DNA of 64,000 bases from Robertkochia flava (GCF_020166515.1 NZ_JAINZT010000007.1:62001-126000), one strand, 5' to 3'. Counted from the stretch's first letter, positions 33,994 to 43,087 are shown. Made by a program: numbers and translations. The notes: a model not told the origin generated them from the sequence alone.

Positions 33994-34716
33994 TTACTGT
34001 GCTCTGATCTCTTTTTCGATTTCTTCCAGCATGAGGCTGATCTCCGTATCAAGGTATTTGTAATTTTCGATAATATACCTGGCCGCTTTAGTCATGTACA
34101 TTACGATATTTTCAAACTTCCGGTTTTCAAGAAGTGCAGAGCTTTGATTTCCTAACCTGGACTCCGGGTTGTAGTTGATGGCTTCAAGGCGTATCGGGTT
34201 AAGCTCACGGTCACCAAAATTGATGAGTCTTTTTTCGTCCTCCTTGACATCATCCAGCTCCCCGAACCATCGGGATAAATGCATTCTAAGGGTATCATTG
34301 GTAACCAGGTTCAGTTTTCCGGAACTGATCAGGTCGTTCAGGGCGCCGTTGGAAGGGTCAAAGGTAGCGTAGGCGCTGAGACGCATGGTCAGGCGCATAA
34401 TATCCCCGGGGTTCACCAAAGAAGCGTCCTTACCGAAGAGTACCTTCAGGCTGTCCCCGGTTTTTACCAGGCGGGTGGCCTTTTCAATATTGCGTTTCAA
34501 TTCCACCTGGTTGTAGCGAAAATCAGATCTTAGTTCCCGGAGCATCTTTTGTTCCAGGATCCGCTCCTTGCGATGTTCATTCCAGGTGTTGATTTGCAGG
34601 GCGATCAGAATACCGGCAACCACCAGGATGATCTCGCCAATGGCATACTTAAGATACCCGGACATTTTTTGCTTTGCGAGAAACTGACGTCTTGTTTTTC
34701 TTAAAAAAGCTATCAT
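33994..34716 (-). CDS. DUF6090-family membrane-anchored protein (copy 2 of 4)
   Basis: I start at 34716 (MIAFLRKTRRQFL) because it matches the start of the other copies; the ATG at 34797 would overlap the upstream copy. 240 residues with the same transmembrane motif (YAIGEIILVVAGILIALQ) and INTWNEHRKE. The helical periplasmic-type region is more charged than in copy 1. Divergence from copies 1 and 3 is substantial, so the array is old rather than a recent amplification. Confidence 0.8.
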   Translation of the reverse strand: MIAFLRKTRRQFLAKQKMSGYLKYAIGEIILVVAGILIALQINTWNEHRKERILEQKMLRELRSDFRYNQVELKRNIEKATRLVKTGDSLKVLFGKDASLVNPGDIMRLTMRLSAYATFDPSNGALNDLISSGKLNLVTNDTLRMHLSRWFGELDDVKEDEKRLINFGDRELNPIRLEAINYNPESRLGNQSSALLENRKFENIVMYMTKAARYIIENYKYLDTEISLMLEEIEKEIRAQ

Positions 34717-34780
34717 GAAGGTGTGTTTTTGAACAGATATTATGGTCTTCGGAATCCTTGGCTTCAAATTGATTACCAGT

Positions 34781-35548
34781 TCATTCCGATAATTCATTGT
34801 TGATCTCCCTTATGATCTCCTTTCTAAGGGTACGCACGATTTCAAGTCCACCCAGACGGTCTTTATGAATGTCTATTACATCGAATAATTTAGGGTTCAG
34901 GCTGCGGTTCTCTCTAAAGGCCTTCAGATCATAATTGGCCGTAAAATGTTCTTCGGCAGCCCCTAAAAAGTCGGAGATTGTTCGGTCTTCTGAATCTTCT
35001 GCAGGAATCACCTCATAATAAAAAGCCAGTTCCTCTATAAGGTTGTTAGTGATCTGGTAGTTCTGCTCGGAATACCTGTTCAGGAAGTTTATCTGACTGT
35101 AGTATTTATGTATGTACCCTTTAAGTGTTTCTGACCTGATCTTGCTGAAAAGATCGGAGGAGATAAGTTCGGTATACGCATTTTCTGTATAACGTATCAC
35201 TGGGGTAAAGCAGGCAAACCGGAAGGCTCGTTGCAGTTTTTTATTGTTTACAGCGGGTGCGCCGGAATGTACCTCGAACAACAATTGGGCAGAGGGAAGA
35301 AAAAGGTCCTTTTCTACCTGGAAAACATTATTCAGATAAAGACTGTCCTGGTGTAATTCTTCCAACAGGTTGTTTAGCAGTTTATGTGCCCGGTGTTTTT
35401 CTTTAAGATTCTCATTATGGTTGTTAATGGCAAGGGCGATCAAAATACCCAGAACCACCAGGAAGATCTCTCCTGAGGCATATTTGAGGTATTGAGCAGG
35501 TTTCTTTGTTTGGAAAAGGCGGAGCCTCATTTTACCAAAAAATTTCAT
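34781..35548 (-). CDS. DUF6090-family membrane-anchored protein (copy 3 of 4)
   Basis: 255 residues. The transmembrane core reads YASGEIFLVVLGILIALA, followed by INNHNENLKE where the other copies have a W at the N-W-N position. The C-terminal domain is helical and rich in Tyr and Leu. It is first of three tandem genes and probably leads their transcript. Function unknown; possible roles are a scaffold or a small sensor, both speculative. Confidence 0.8.
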   Translation of the reverse strand: MKFFGKMRLRLFQTKKPAQYLKYASGEIFLVVLGILIALAINNHNENLKEKHRAHKLLNNLLEELHQDSLYLNNVFQVEKDLFLPSAQLLFEVHSGAPAVNNKKLQRAFRFACFTPVIRYTENAYTELISSDLFSKIRSETLKGYIHKYYSQINFLNRYSEQNYQITNNLIEELAFYYEVIPAEDSEDRTISDFLGAAEEHFTANYDLKAFRENRSLNPKLFDVIDIHKDRLGGLEIVRTLRKEIIREINNELSE

Positions 35549-35743
35549 ATCACTTGTTTTGGGCCGGGTGGAAGGGGAAACACTTGTAAGTTTATATTAA
35601 TCTAATATACAAAGTGTTGTGGGAAATATCGCATTATATCTTAAAATGGTCTTATGCGCCGGCGATGCTAATAAGGTTTACCTGTAGCTCATGATCCAGG
35701 GTATTGCGAACAGGGTAAATTCACCCATGGGCCAAAGGCCGGA

Positions 35744-35965
35744 TCAGGGGGTATTGCTCTTGTTATTTCGTCCCATAAAAATATAAAGAACAGATCCCAG
35801 TAAAGGGAGCAGGAGCACAACCAGGGTCCAGCGCATTTTATCGGATTTTCCGAGAGGAGCTTTTAAAACATTTGCCAGGCAATAGACCCAAAGGAAGAAG
35901 GATGTCAATAGGATCAGCTGCCACGCAAAAAGCCCCCATGAAAAGACAGGGTTGTAGTGTTCCAT
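35744..35965 (-). CDS. Small PLDc-N-type membrane protein
   Basis: 73 residues with two transmembrane helices and the FLLWVYCLANV-like and LVVLLLPLLGSVLYIFMGR segments that define the phospholipase-D N-terminal (PLDc_N) family. The catalytic HKD domain is absent, as in many small stand-alone members. The role is unknown. It lies between the DUF6090 array and hdc on the same strand, with gaps of ~195 and ~122 bases, so it is probably a separate transcript. Confidence 0.8.
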   Translation of the reverse strand: MEHYNPVFSWGLFAWQLILLTSFFLWVYCLANVLKAPLGKSDKMRWTLVVLLLPLLGSVLYIFMGRNNKSNTP

Positions 35966-36087
35966 TGTTTGATTTTACAGTTAATATAGTGATTATATCC
36001 TATACTTGCTGCGTCTTGTACATTCAAACTGTGGCGTTTGCATCCTTATCACATGAAAATTTACTTTTCAGGCAAGGGGTATTATGT

Positions 36088-37242
36088 CTAATAAAAGGCT
36101 TCTTCGAGTTCGGGTTCCGGTTGCTTTTGCAATTCCTCCTTATAGTCTGCAATAAAAGCATCAATATGGGCCTTGGTCACATTTGGCATACAGATAATAT
36201 GGGTTACGTCCTCCGTAGCCAGCTGATACTTTCTTTTTAAACTTTCAGGAGTTTTCGGAAATACCACGGTGATGGCCCCTTCATTAGACCAGGCCTCCAC
36301 ACCGAGCTTTTGCAGTTCCTGTCTGCAATATGCTGCGGTTTCCAGGCTGTGCAGGTACCGCTTGCGCAGACCTTCCTCGCCCATGGTTTTAATGGCATAC
36401 CAGAGGAACAGGGCGCTGTGGCCGTTTCGCGATCCTGTAATAGTGGTGTCCAGGGAACCGATATAAGACACGCCTTTGGCAATGCGATCCCTAAGGCTGC
36501 GTTTGGTAACCAGGACCCCGCAGGGAATGGGAGAACCGATAAATTTGTGTCCGCTGATGGAAATGCTGTCGGCTCCATCTCGAAAATCAAAAGCAGCACG
36601 GGGCTCCATAAAGGCACCATAGGAACCGGACAGGGCTGCATCACAATGAATATAATGATCCTGAATAGCCAGCTGACGCAGAATACCTTTGATCCTGGAA
36701 ACGTCATCTTTGGCCTCTTTCATGGTCGTTCCGAAGGTGGTCAGGATAATGGCCGGTTTGTGGCGGTTAAACTGCAGGGTTCTTTCCAGGTCTTCATAAT
36801 CCATCTCTCCATTTTCCTGGGAGCGAATAACGATACCGGGGATATTGAGCAGATGGATGTTCTTCTTTACACTATAATGTGTCGATTCTGAGTAATACAC
36901 CATAGCCTTGGGATAGAGCTCCCTGGCAATATACAGACCGTAGAGATTACTTTCGGATCCTCCGTTGGTAACATACCCCCAATAGTCTTTTGGATTGGCC
37001 CGGAATAACCTGGCAAAAAAGGCTACCACCTCCCGCTCCAGTTCGTGGGTTTGTACCTTATAGGTGCTGTCTTCAAAGGGATCTCCAAGATTATTCACAG
37101 GATATTGGAGAAATTCAAACAAAGGGCTGTAATCAAAATCCTTTGATACCGGATATCCCAGGAAAAGGGAACTGGCTTCCCTGATCTTTTCTTTAAGAAT
37201 TTCAAGTCGTTCCTGTGCTGAGATCTGTGGTTTGAAGTTCAT
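36088..37242 (-). CDS. hdc: PLP-dependent histidine decarboxylase
   Basis: 384 residues. Whole-length resemblance to the Gram-negative group II histidine decarboxylase: LGYPVSKDFDY, NNLGDPFE, WGYVTNGGSESN, SESTHYSVKK (H122 stacks on PLP), CDAALSG (D201) and SISGHKFIGSPIPCG with Schiff-base lysine K233. It converts histidine to histamine and CO2 in the cytosol. Such enzymes supply histamine for acid resistance or for siderophores; no NRPS gene is present here. It is divergent from an AsnC-type regulator, which fits amino-acid-responsive control. Confidence 0.93.
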   Translation of the reverse strand: MNFKPQISAQERLEILKEKIREASSLFLGYPVSKDFDYSPLFEFLQYPVNNLGDPFEDSTYKVQTHELEREVVAFFARLFRANPKDYWGYVTNGGSESNLYGLYIARELYPKAMVYYSESTHYSVKKNIHLLNIPGIVIRSQENGEMDYEDLERTLQFNRHKPAIILTTFGTTMKEAKDDVSRIKGILRQLAIQDHYIHCDAALSGSYGAFMEPRAAFDFRDGADSISISGHKFIGSPIPCGVLVTKRSLRDRIAKGVSYIGSLDTTITGSRNGHSALFLWYAIKTMGEEGLRKRYLHSLETAAYCRQELQKLGVEAWSNEGAITVVFPKTPESLKRKYQLATEDVTHIICMPNVTKAHIDAFIADYKEELQKQPEPELEEAFY

Positions 37243-37276
37243 ACCTGTACCCTTATTTAAGTTGCCTGGTTTTTCG

Positions 37277-37363
37277 CAAAACTACGTTTTTGAAGAAATA
37301 ATTTCTGCATAACATAACATTTCAGGAAATAAATCTTCATACATGATGTTTGAAGTATATTTG
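37277..37363. promoter_or_regulatory. Divergent hdc/asnC promoters, each with an overlapping GAAAT/ATTTC dyad
   Basis: Minus-strand TAGTTTTG (plus 37277-37284) and plus-strand TATATTTG (37356-37363) both match the TAnnTTTG core. Two dyads with the same half-sites lie between them: AGAAATAATTTCT (37294-37306, perfect) and ATTTCAGGAAAT (37319-37330). The first covers the -33 area of the hdc promoter and the second that of the asnC promoter. This fits operators for the adjacent Lrp/AsnC protein; binding is inferred. Confidence 0.5.
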
Positions 37364-37411
37364 TACTGATGTCAGACAGAATGCATATGGACGACAGAAA
37401 AAAAATCTCTT

Positions 37412-37864
37412 ATGGACAGTACAGACAGAAAAATTCTGATGGAATTGCAACACTCAAGGCAGAACACCAAGGAGGTTGCCGCAAAGGTAGGACTTAGTGT
37501 GACCCCTACCTATGAGCGTATCAAAAAACTGGAACAGCAGGGAATTATCAGGGGGTATGTGGCTTTACTGGATCGGGAAAAGATCGGGAAAAGGGTAGTG
37601 GCCTATTGCCAGGTATCCCTGTTAAAGCATCAAAAGGAATTAATAAGCCGGTTTGAACAGGAGATAGGTGCTTTTCCGGAGATCATGGAATGCCATCACG
37701 TATCCGGGAATTTTGATTTTTTACTGAAGATCGCTGTGGGAGACATCCCTGAATTTCACCGATTCATCAATGAGAAGCTGTCTGTGGTCGAAGGCATTTC
37801 GAATATTCACAGTGCCTTTGTTATGAATTCGGTAAAGGAAAGTTCAGTGTATGAGTTGGGTTAG
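37412..37864 (+). CDS. Lrp/AsnC-family transcriptional regulator
   Basis: 150 residues. N-terminal winged HTH (residues ~5-55; TKEVAAKVGLSVTPTYERIKKLEQ) and C-terminal RAM effector domain (~65-145; YCQVSLLKHQKE). It normally forms octameric discs and responds to an amino acid. Divergent from hdc with dyads in between, so it probably controls hdc and itself. Its first ~55 codons plus ~10 bases upstream are nearly identical to a truncated copy at 40880-41125. Confidence 0.92.
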   Translation: MDSTDRKILMELQHSRQNTKEVAAKVGLSVTPTYERIKKLEQQGIIRGYVALLDREKIGKRVVAYCQVSLLKHQKELISRFEQEIGAFPEIMECHHVSGNFDFLLKIAVGDIPEFHRFINEKLSVVEGISNIHSAFVMNSVKESSVYELG

Positions 37865-37888
37865 CTTTTAAGACCGCCACCACAAAAA

Positions 37889-37921
37889 GTTCATAGATAA
37901 GGCACAGCCTTATCTATGAAC
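37889..37921. terminator. 15-bp perfect stem-loop between convergent genes
   Basis: GTTCATAGATAAGGC (37889-37903), loop ACA, and GCCTTATCTATGAAC (37907-37921). A run of five A lies just left of it, so on the minus strand the stem is followed by U5: an intrinsic terminator for the gene at 37977-38816. On the plus strand no T tract follows, so it is a weaker stop for asnC. Confidence 0.75.
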
Positions 37922-37976
37922 AAAGGAGGTATTACAGTACGCAAATCACCAATTAAAACGTTACTGCATCATTGCA

Positions 37977-38816
37977 TCACTTTCCCGTACTGCTCCTCTT
38001 GTCTTTTGACCGGTCTACGACAGCATTTTCAGGTTTATTCATTCGGGTTTCATCAAAAGTCCCGTTTAATTTATAGTTGTAAATGGCATGATCTCCGTAC
38101 TGTTGCTTCAGGTCGGTGCTATGGGTAGTCATCAGCATCGGAAACTTCAATCCATCCACATCCCCCGTATAGGTGTTGATTCTTAATACCGGGCCAAAAA
38201 CGGTGCTGTCTTCGGGGAGTTTAAGAACATCGAGTAAGGGGCCATAGCCAACGGTGTATTCATAGCCGTTAAGCAGGAAGGATTTACTATCGATAAAGAG
38301 GGTATAACTGTCATTTTTTGATTTGCCTAAAATGGGAGATTCAGTAAAGGTCATCTTAATGCTGTACACTTCGTTCTCAAAGGCGGGATGTTTGATCTTC
38401 GAAACCTCCCCGAGAACGGTATGATCTTCCTGGGTAAGCCATGGCAGATTTACGTAGTAATAATATACCGAATGCTGATGATTGGGAGGATTGGAAATGC
38501 GCCAGTTAGTGGCCCATGCTTCTTTTCCATCATAGGTTAGGGTAGAACCGAATAAAGGCCAATCCTGATAGGAACGCCGGGTTTTCATATGAATGGTCTG
38601 ACTTTTGATCCAGAAGCGCACAAACCCCAGGGAGCTGCTGTGCATGGCAGAGGTAAAACTCTGGGTTTCCAGATTTTTCCAGGCATCATAACCTCCATGG
38701 GCATCGATCATCTTGTGAACGATCTCCTCAGCCTCCGGAGAAGCGTATCGGGGTTGGGCAATGCCATTCCCTGCATAGAGAAGAGCAGTAACAAAAAGTA
38801 AGATAAATGATCTCAT
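37977..38816 (-). CDS. Exported protein of unknown function, LolA-like beta fold possible
   Basis: 279 residues with a signal peptide (cleavage near GIAQ). An N-terminal helix (EEIVHKMIDAHGGYDAWKNLET) precedes a long run of beta strands (FTSAMHSSS, TLTYDGKEAWATNW, SKSFLLNGYEYTV). This helix-plus-beta-sheet order resembles secreted LolA/DUF-type proteins of Bacteroidota, but the match is weak. The C-terminal ~25 residues are charged and look disordered. No catalytic residues identified. The T-tract hairpin at 37889 should end its transcript. Confidence 0.55.
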   Translation of the reverse strand: MRSFILLFVTALLYAGNGIAQPRYASPEAEEIVHKMIDAHGGYDAWKNLETQSFTSAMHSSSLGFVRFWIKSQTIHMKTRRSYQDWPLFGSTLTYDGKEAWATNWRISNPPNHQHSVYYYYVNLPWLTQEDHTVLGEVSKIKHPAFENEVYSIKMTFTESPILGKSKNDSYTLFIDSKSFLLNGYEYTVGYGPLLDVLKLPEDSTVFGPVLRINTYTGDVDGLKFPMLMTTHSTDLKQQYGDHAIYNYKLNGTFDETRMNKPENAVVDRSKDKRSSTGK

Positions 38817-38957
38817 AACGTGTTGGTTTTATTGATTACAGATCAAAATTACGCGGAGGTTACGGGAGGTAAGGCAAATGTGTTGCGATTGGCAATTAAA
38901 GATGTAAATGACAAAATGAAGCGCGGAGGAGCGTTAAATTAATTGCTAAATTGCCTT

Positions 38958-40046
38958 ATGACTCTTTTACGAAAATACAGACCGAATATAGACAGGAAAT
39001 ACATTTTTCTGGTAGCCTTTCTCTTCAGTCTTGTCGTGGTCTTGCAGATCAGTAATACCAGTGAAGAAAATTCCCTGAAAATAATGTCAGGGCATTTGGT
39101 GTTGTTCGTGGCAAATTACCTGACCTGGGCATTTTTTATCGATTATATCTACGGGGCCCTGAGGAATTTCGAGACTGCGACCCATCACAAGGGAAGGGCC
39201 CTGGCAGAAAGTTCAGTATCCCTGTTATTGCTTACTCTTATTCACCTGGTATTTACCAATGTAATCTACTATTCGTATTTATGTTTAACCACCTCTCTAA
39301 AGGTGGAAGAAGTGCTCCCGGAATTTGCTCCATATGTGGTGCCTTCATTTTTCAGCAGGGTTATGGATGTGATTATCATCATTTTTATACTCAAGGTTGT
39401 GGATACCTACCAGGCTGTTCAAAAACAAAAATTACAATTGATCTCTCTCGAAAATCAATTGCATTTATCCGAATTAAAGGCCCTGAGATCACAACTGGAT
39501 CCGCATTTTCTGTTCAATACCCTGCACACGCTAAACACCCTGATCGGATATGATGAGCAAAAGGCCAGGTCTATGATTTTGAAGGTAACCGGGTTACTGC
39601 GTAAAATGCTGGAACAGCGCGAGAAGCACAGGATAACATTTGAAGAGGAATTAGCCTATTTCAAGGATTATCTCGATATAGAGCAAGAACGCTTTTTTGA
39701 CCGGCTTGAAGTTCAGTTCGCAGTGGAAGAAGCTACCAAGCCGGTGATGGTGCCCACCTTAATGTTGCAGCCACTTATTGAAAACGCATTTAAACATGGG
39801 ATATCCTGTTTAGAGGGCGATGGTTTTATCCGGTTCACAGCCGCCCTGGAAGATGACTGGCTGAACATCGAACTTCTGAATTCAGTACCCGGAAAAGAGA
39901 GGGCTGGTACAGGCGTCTCTACAAAGGTCGGGTTGAGAAATCTTAAAGAGAGGCTGGATCAGATGTTTGGAGGGGGCTATGAGTTTTCAACTTCAAGAAC
40001 AGCCGATATCTTTTCGGTGGTATTAAAAATAAAAACCGAGGTATAA
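38958..40046 (+). CDS. LytS-type sensor histidine kinase
   Basis: I use ATG 38958 (MTLLRKYR); the longer frame needs TTG 38943. 362 residues with about four transmembrane helices in the first ~150, then a coiled coil and the His_kinase domain with phospho-accepting H in SQLDPHFLFNTLHTL. The HATPase N-box is PLIENAFKHG and the G-box region is glycine-containing near VGLRNLKERL. Its stop overlaps the response-regulator ATG, so the two form a two-component pair. The signal sensed is unknown. Confidence 0.92.
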   Translation: MTLLRKYRPNIDRKYIFLVAFLFSLVVVLQISNTSEENSLKIMSGHLVLFVANYLTWAFFIDYIYGALRNFETATHHKGRALAESSVSLLLLTLIHLVFTNVIYYSYLCLTTSLKVEEVLPEFAPYVVPSFFSRVMDVIIIIFILKVVDTYQAVQKQKLQLISLENQLHLSELKALRSQLDPHFLFNTLHTLNTLIGYDEQKARSMILKVTGLLRKMLEQREKHRITFEEELAYFKDYLDIEQERFFDRLEVQFAVEEATKPVMVPTLMLQPLIENAFKHGISCLEGDGFIRFTAALEDDWLNIELLNSVPGKERAGTGVSTKVGLRNLKERLDQMFGGGYEFSTSRTADIFSVVLKIKTEV

Positions 40047-40810
40047 TGGCGAGATTATCTGTATTAACGGCTGATGATGAGCCTCATGCCCGCCGTTATA
40101 TCAAGGCGCTGCTTTCGGAAGACAAGGATGTTGAAGTGGTTTATGAATGCAGGAACGGTCAGGAAGTCTTAAATTTTCTAAAGAACAAAGCGCCGGATAT
40201 TATATTCCTTGATATCAATATGCCTGGGATTTCCGGGGTAGAGGTGGCTGCAAAGCTCAAAGACACAGCTTCTCTGATCATATTTTCAACTGCATACGAC
40301 GAATACGCCCTGAAAGCCTTCGAGCTCCAGGCTTTCGATTACCTTTTAAAACCCTTTGATAAGATAAGGTTCCAGGAAGTGTTGAACAGGGCAAAAAGTA
40401 CTGTGGAAAAAAATAAGCAGGCAGCTTTCAGTCAAAAGTTTGCGGCCTTATACGAGGACTACAGCCAATCTATTTCCCCTTACTTAACGCAATTCAGAAT
40501 CAATGATAAAGGCTTTGAGCGTACCATTCGTATCCAGGAGGTCCTGTATATCGAAGCGAGCTCTGTTTATGCCGTATTGCACCTCGAAAAAGAACGGGTC
40601 TTGTACAGGGTTTCCCTCCAGCTTCTGGAGCAACAGTTACCCGATAATTTTTTACGTGTACATCGTTCGTTTATTATTAATACGGATGCCACTGACACGG
40701 TAAAATATTTAAATAACAATACCTACATGATCAGGATGAAAAATGAAGAAGTCATTATTTCCAGCAGGAAATACAAATCCTCTGTTATGGACTGGTTGTC
40801 AACTTCCTGA
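40046..40810 (+). CDS. LytTR-family response regulator
   Basis: 254 residues. Receiver domain at 1-120: acidic pair DDE near residue 10, phosphorylated Asp in IIFLDINMPG, Thr/Ser in FSTAYDEYA, and Lys in LLKPFD. LytTR DNA-binding domain at ~150-254 (EVLYIEASSVYAV, FLRVHRSFIINT). It is the partner of the overlapping LytS kinase. Targets are probably nearby or envelope genes, but no LytTR binding sites could be identified by eye. Confidence 0.93.
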   Translation: MARLSVLTADDEPHARRYIKALLSEDKDVEVVYECRNGQEVLNFLKNKAPDIIFLDINMPGISGVEVAAKLKDTASLIIFSTAYDEYALKAFELQAFDYLLKPFDKIRFQEVLNRAKSTVEKNKQAAFSQKFAALYEDYSQSISPYLTQFRINDKGFERTIRIQEVLYIEASSVYAVLHLEKERVLYRVSLQLLEQQLPDNFLRVHRSFIINTDATDTVKYLNNNTYMIRMKNEEVIISSRKYKSSVMDWLSTS

Positions 40811-40879
40811 ATGCTACCCCCCATGGCAAAAGTCGGGTCTGTCTAAGAACATTTTTTACCACAGCAGGAAAAATCTCTT

Positions 40880-41125
40880 ATGGACAGCACAGACAGAAAA
40901 ATTCTGATGGAATTGCAACACTCAAGGCAGAACACTAAAGAAATTGCTTCAAAGATCGGTCTCAGTGTTACCCCTACTTATGAGCGTATCAAAAAACTGG
41001 AGCAGCAGGGAATTATCAGGGGGTATGTGGCTTTACTGGACCGGGAAAGCACAGGATTAAATGGCGACACGCTTTATATTGTATTTTTTGATTTTAGAAG
41101 TCAGTGTGGTTCTGGGTATCTGTAA
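40880..41125 (+). pseudogene. Truncated duplicate of the AsnC regulator gene (HTH only)
   Basis: The first ~55 codons match the AsnC regulator at 37412-37864 almost exactly. A patch with many changes (about 40939-40975) is flanked by near-identical blocks, which suggests partial gene conversion. Identity ends at GLLDRE-equivalent codons near 41047, and the frame then runs antisense through the end of the sigma-54 regulator gene to a stop at 41123-41125. The effector-binding domain is missing. If expressed, an HTH-only fragment could compete for the hdc/asnC operators; otherwise it is debris. Confidence 0.8.
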
Positions 41126-42964
41126 TAATTCAGAAGCCCCGCCAGGACCTGAGATCTTCCATTGCGTTTGGTTCAGCGCCTTAATGATATTTTCTTTTTC
41201 CAGATCAGCAATCTCTACCGAGGTAAGAATGGCCCCGGGATCATAACGCTCGCCTTTTTGCCGTTCCTTCCCGGAAAGGGGAGGTAAATCCAGGTTGGGT
41301 TTTCCATCTTTACTGGTGATGATGCTCCTTTCTACAACGTTCTGTAATTCCCTAACATTACCCGGCCAATCGTACATTTCCAGCTGAAGCAGGTCGGAGG
41401 CAGCAAGTGGTTCCATATGAAGGGCATGATTCTTCGAAAGTTTTTCAAAGAAGGCTTTTGCTAACAGGGGAATATCTTCTGCACGTTCCCTAAGTGGAGG
41501 TATTTGTATTGGGAAAACATTGAGACGGTAAAACAGATCTTCTCTAAAGGCCCCTTTTTTAGTGAGCTGTTTCAGGTTTCTATGGGTGGCAGCAATGATC
41601 CGAACATCCACCTGTTGTGTCCTGGAACTGCCCAGGGGTTCAAAAGTACCTTCTTGTATTACCCGGAGCAGTTTGGCCTGGAGTCCGAGAGGAAGTTCAG
41701 CAATTTCATCTAAAAACAGGGTACTGTGGTTTGCCATGGAAAATCGACCTTCCCGGTTGGTCAAGGCCCCGGTAAAGGCTCCTTTTACGTGACCGAAGAG
41801 TTCGCTTTCGATTAACTCTGAGGGCAGGGCAGCACAATTCAGGGTAATCATGGTACGATCGTGACGGTGGCTGACCTGGTGTACGGCCTTAGCGAATAAT
41901 TCCTTTCCCGTACCCGTCTCCCCCAGGATCAGTACATTGGCATCTGTGGGAGCCACCTGGGATACCTGTTCCAGGCATCGGCTGATCGACTCGCTCTTCC
42001 CTATAATAAAATTGAATTGGTGGGAGTCAACCTTTTCCTTTAGCAGAGTGGCTTCCATACTCAGGGTTTTAATCCTGTTTTTATCTGATACCTGGTCAAG
42101 GATATTTTTGATGTAGAGCAAATAGTATTGTACACCTTCGTACCTATAGGTGGATAATGTTGCCGAAGCCGGGAACGTTTCGTTCTGAAGGGTGGTACAG
42201 GTAAACGAATCCCCTAAGGGTACAGCGCCATGCTGATTGCTCAGGGTAGCATGTTTGGGGACTATTGACATGATCTTGTTCATGGAGGGGGTGCTAAAGA
42301 GCCCGGATAATCGCAGCGGATGGAATTCTCCCGGTGGTAAATGAAACATTTGAGCTGCCGCTGCATTCACCTGGGTAATGATATAGTCGGTATTGAATTC
42401 AATAATGGCATCCGGAGTACCATTTACAAGTCTTTCCAATTTTGATTCCCGGTCTTTGATCTTGCCCTGATCAATCTCCCGACGAAGTTCGGCTGCTGCC
42501 CTGGAAGCGAAAATTTTGAAAATAGTAAAGACCTCCGGTATTTGTGGCATGGGTTTATTGTCAAGCAGTGCGAGGTGGCCAATTACCTTATTCTCTGCAT
42601 CGCGAAGAGAGATCCCCATATAGCTTACTGCACCAAGAGGCTTCAGGTCAGGGTCGTCAGGATACAAGTCAACCACATTTTTAGGAATATGGCATATGTC
42701 GTGTGCCTCTAAGACAGGTTCACATGGGGTATTGGCTACCGTGTAAGTGTATTTGTCCACGTATTTCCCATCCAGATAGAAAGCCAGGGCATTCAGGGTG
42801 TTGGTCTCCGACCGGAATTCGGTGATCCAAACCCCATGTACCTCCAGGATCTCTGCCAGATGTTTTACCAGTGCCTTAAAAAATTCCTTGCCGGTAAAGG
42901 AGGAGGTCGCTTCTATAATTTGCTTTAAGGCAATAAGTTTTGGGATCTTTCTTTTTTCGTTCAT
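41057..42964 (-). CDS. Sigma-54-dependent transcriptional activator with GAF and PAS domains
   Basis: 635 residues. GAF domain at ~20-165, PAS domain at ~175-300, AAA+ domain at ~310-545 (Walker A GETGTGKE, sigma-54 contact loop GAFTGA, Walker B FLDEIAELP, R-finger region near FREDLFYRLNVF), and a C-terminal Fis-type HTH (LQIPRTTLTSKIKKYNI). It hydrolyses ATP to open sigma-54 promoters. It is divergent from OsmC copy 2, whose upstream region carries a -24/-12 promoter and a palindrome, so that gene is the probable target. The signal is unknown; electrophile or peroxide stress is an inference. Confidence 0.93.
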   Translation of the reverse strand: MNEKRKIPKLIALKQIIEATSSFTGKEFFKALVKHLAEILEVHGVWITEFRSETNTLNALAFYLDGKYVDKYTYTVANTPCEPVLEAHDICHIPKNVVDLYPDDPDLKPLGAVSYMGISLRDAENKVIGHLALLDNKPMPQIPEVFTIFKIFASRAAAELRREIDQGKIKDRESKLERLVNGTPDAIIEFNTDYIITQVNAAAAQMFHLPPGEFHPLRLSGLFSTPSMNKIMSIVPKHATLSNQHGAVPLGDSFTCTTLQNETFPASATLSTYRYEGVQYYLLYIKNILDQVSDKNRIKTLSMEATLLKEKVDSHQFNFIIGKSESISRCLEQVSQVAPTDANVLILGETGTGKELFAKAVHQVSHRHDRTMITLNCAALPSELIESELFGHVKGAFTGALTNREGRFSMANHSTLFLDEIAELPLGLQAKLLRVIQEGTFEPLGSSRTQQVDVRIIAATHRNLKQLTKKGAFREDLFYRLNVFPIQIPPLRERAEDIPLLAKAFFEKLSKNHALHMEPLAASDLLQLEMYDWPGNVRELQNVVERSIITSKDGKPNLDLPPLSGKERQKGERYDPGAILTSVEIADLEKENIIKALNQTQWKISGPGGASELLQIPRTTLTSKIKKYNIKRVAI

Positions 42965-43012
42965 AACTCCTGATAATCAATAGGATGATGATATTAAGGT
43001 ACCCAAAAATTC

Positions 43013-43038
43013 AATAATGTCGAAATATCGTCATTATT
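43013..43038. promoter_or_regulatory. 26-bp palindrome, candidate upstream activator site
   Basis: AATAATGTCGAAATATCGTCATTATT matches its own reverse complement at 22 of 26 positions, with perfect outer 7-bp arms. Its centre lies about 90 bases upstream of the start expected from the -24/-12 promoter at 43088, the normal distance for an NtrC-type enhancer. It is the only strong dyad of this kind in the divergent gap. Confidence 0.6.
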
Positions 43039-43087
43039 AAATTAATAAATCCTCCGGGAAAGCCCGTAAATGCTGAATTTCAGGAAA

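Noticed and set aside
36310-36891. 193-codon plus-strand ORF opposite hdc
   Set aside because: Complement of the conserved histidine decarboxylase; no start context or motif.
37412-41125. Composite transposon or prophage explaining the asnC duplication
   Set aside because: No transposase, integrase, inverted ends or target duplications were seen around either copy.
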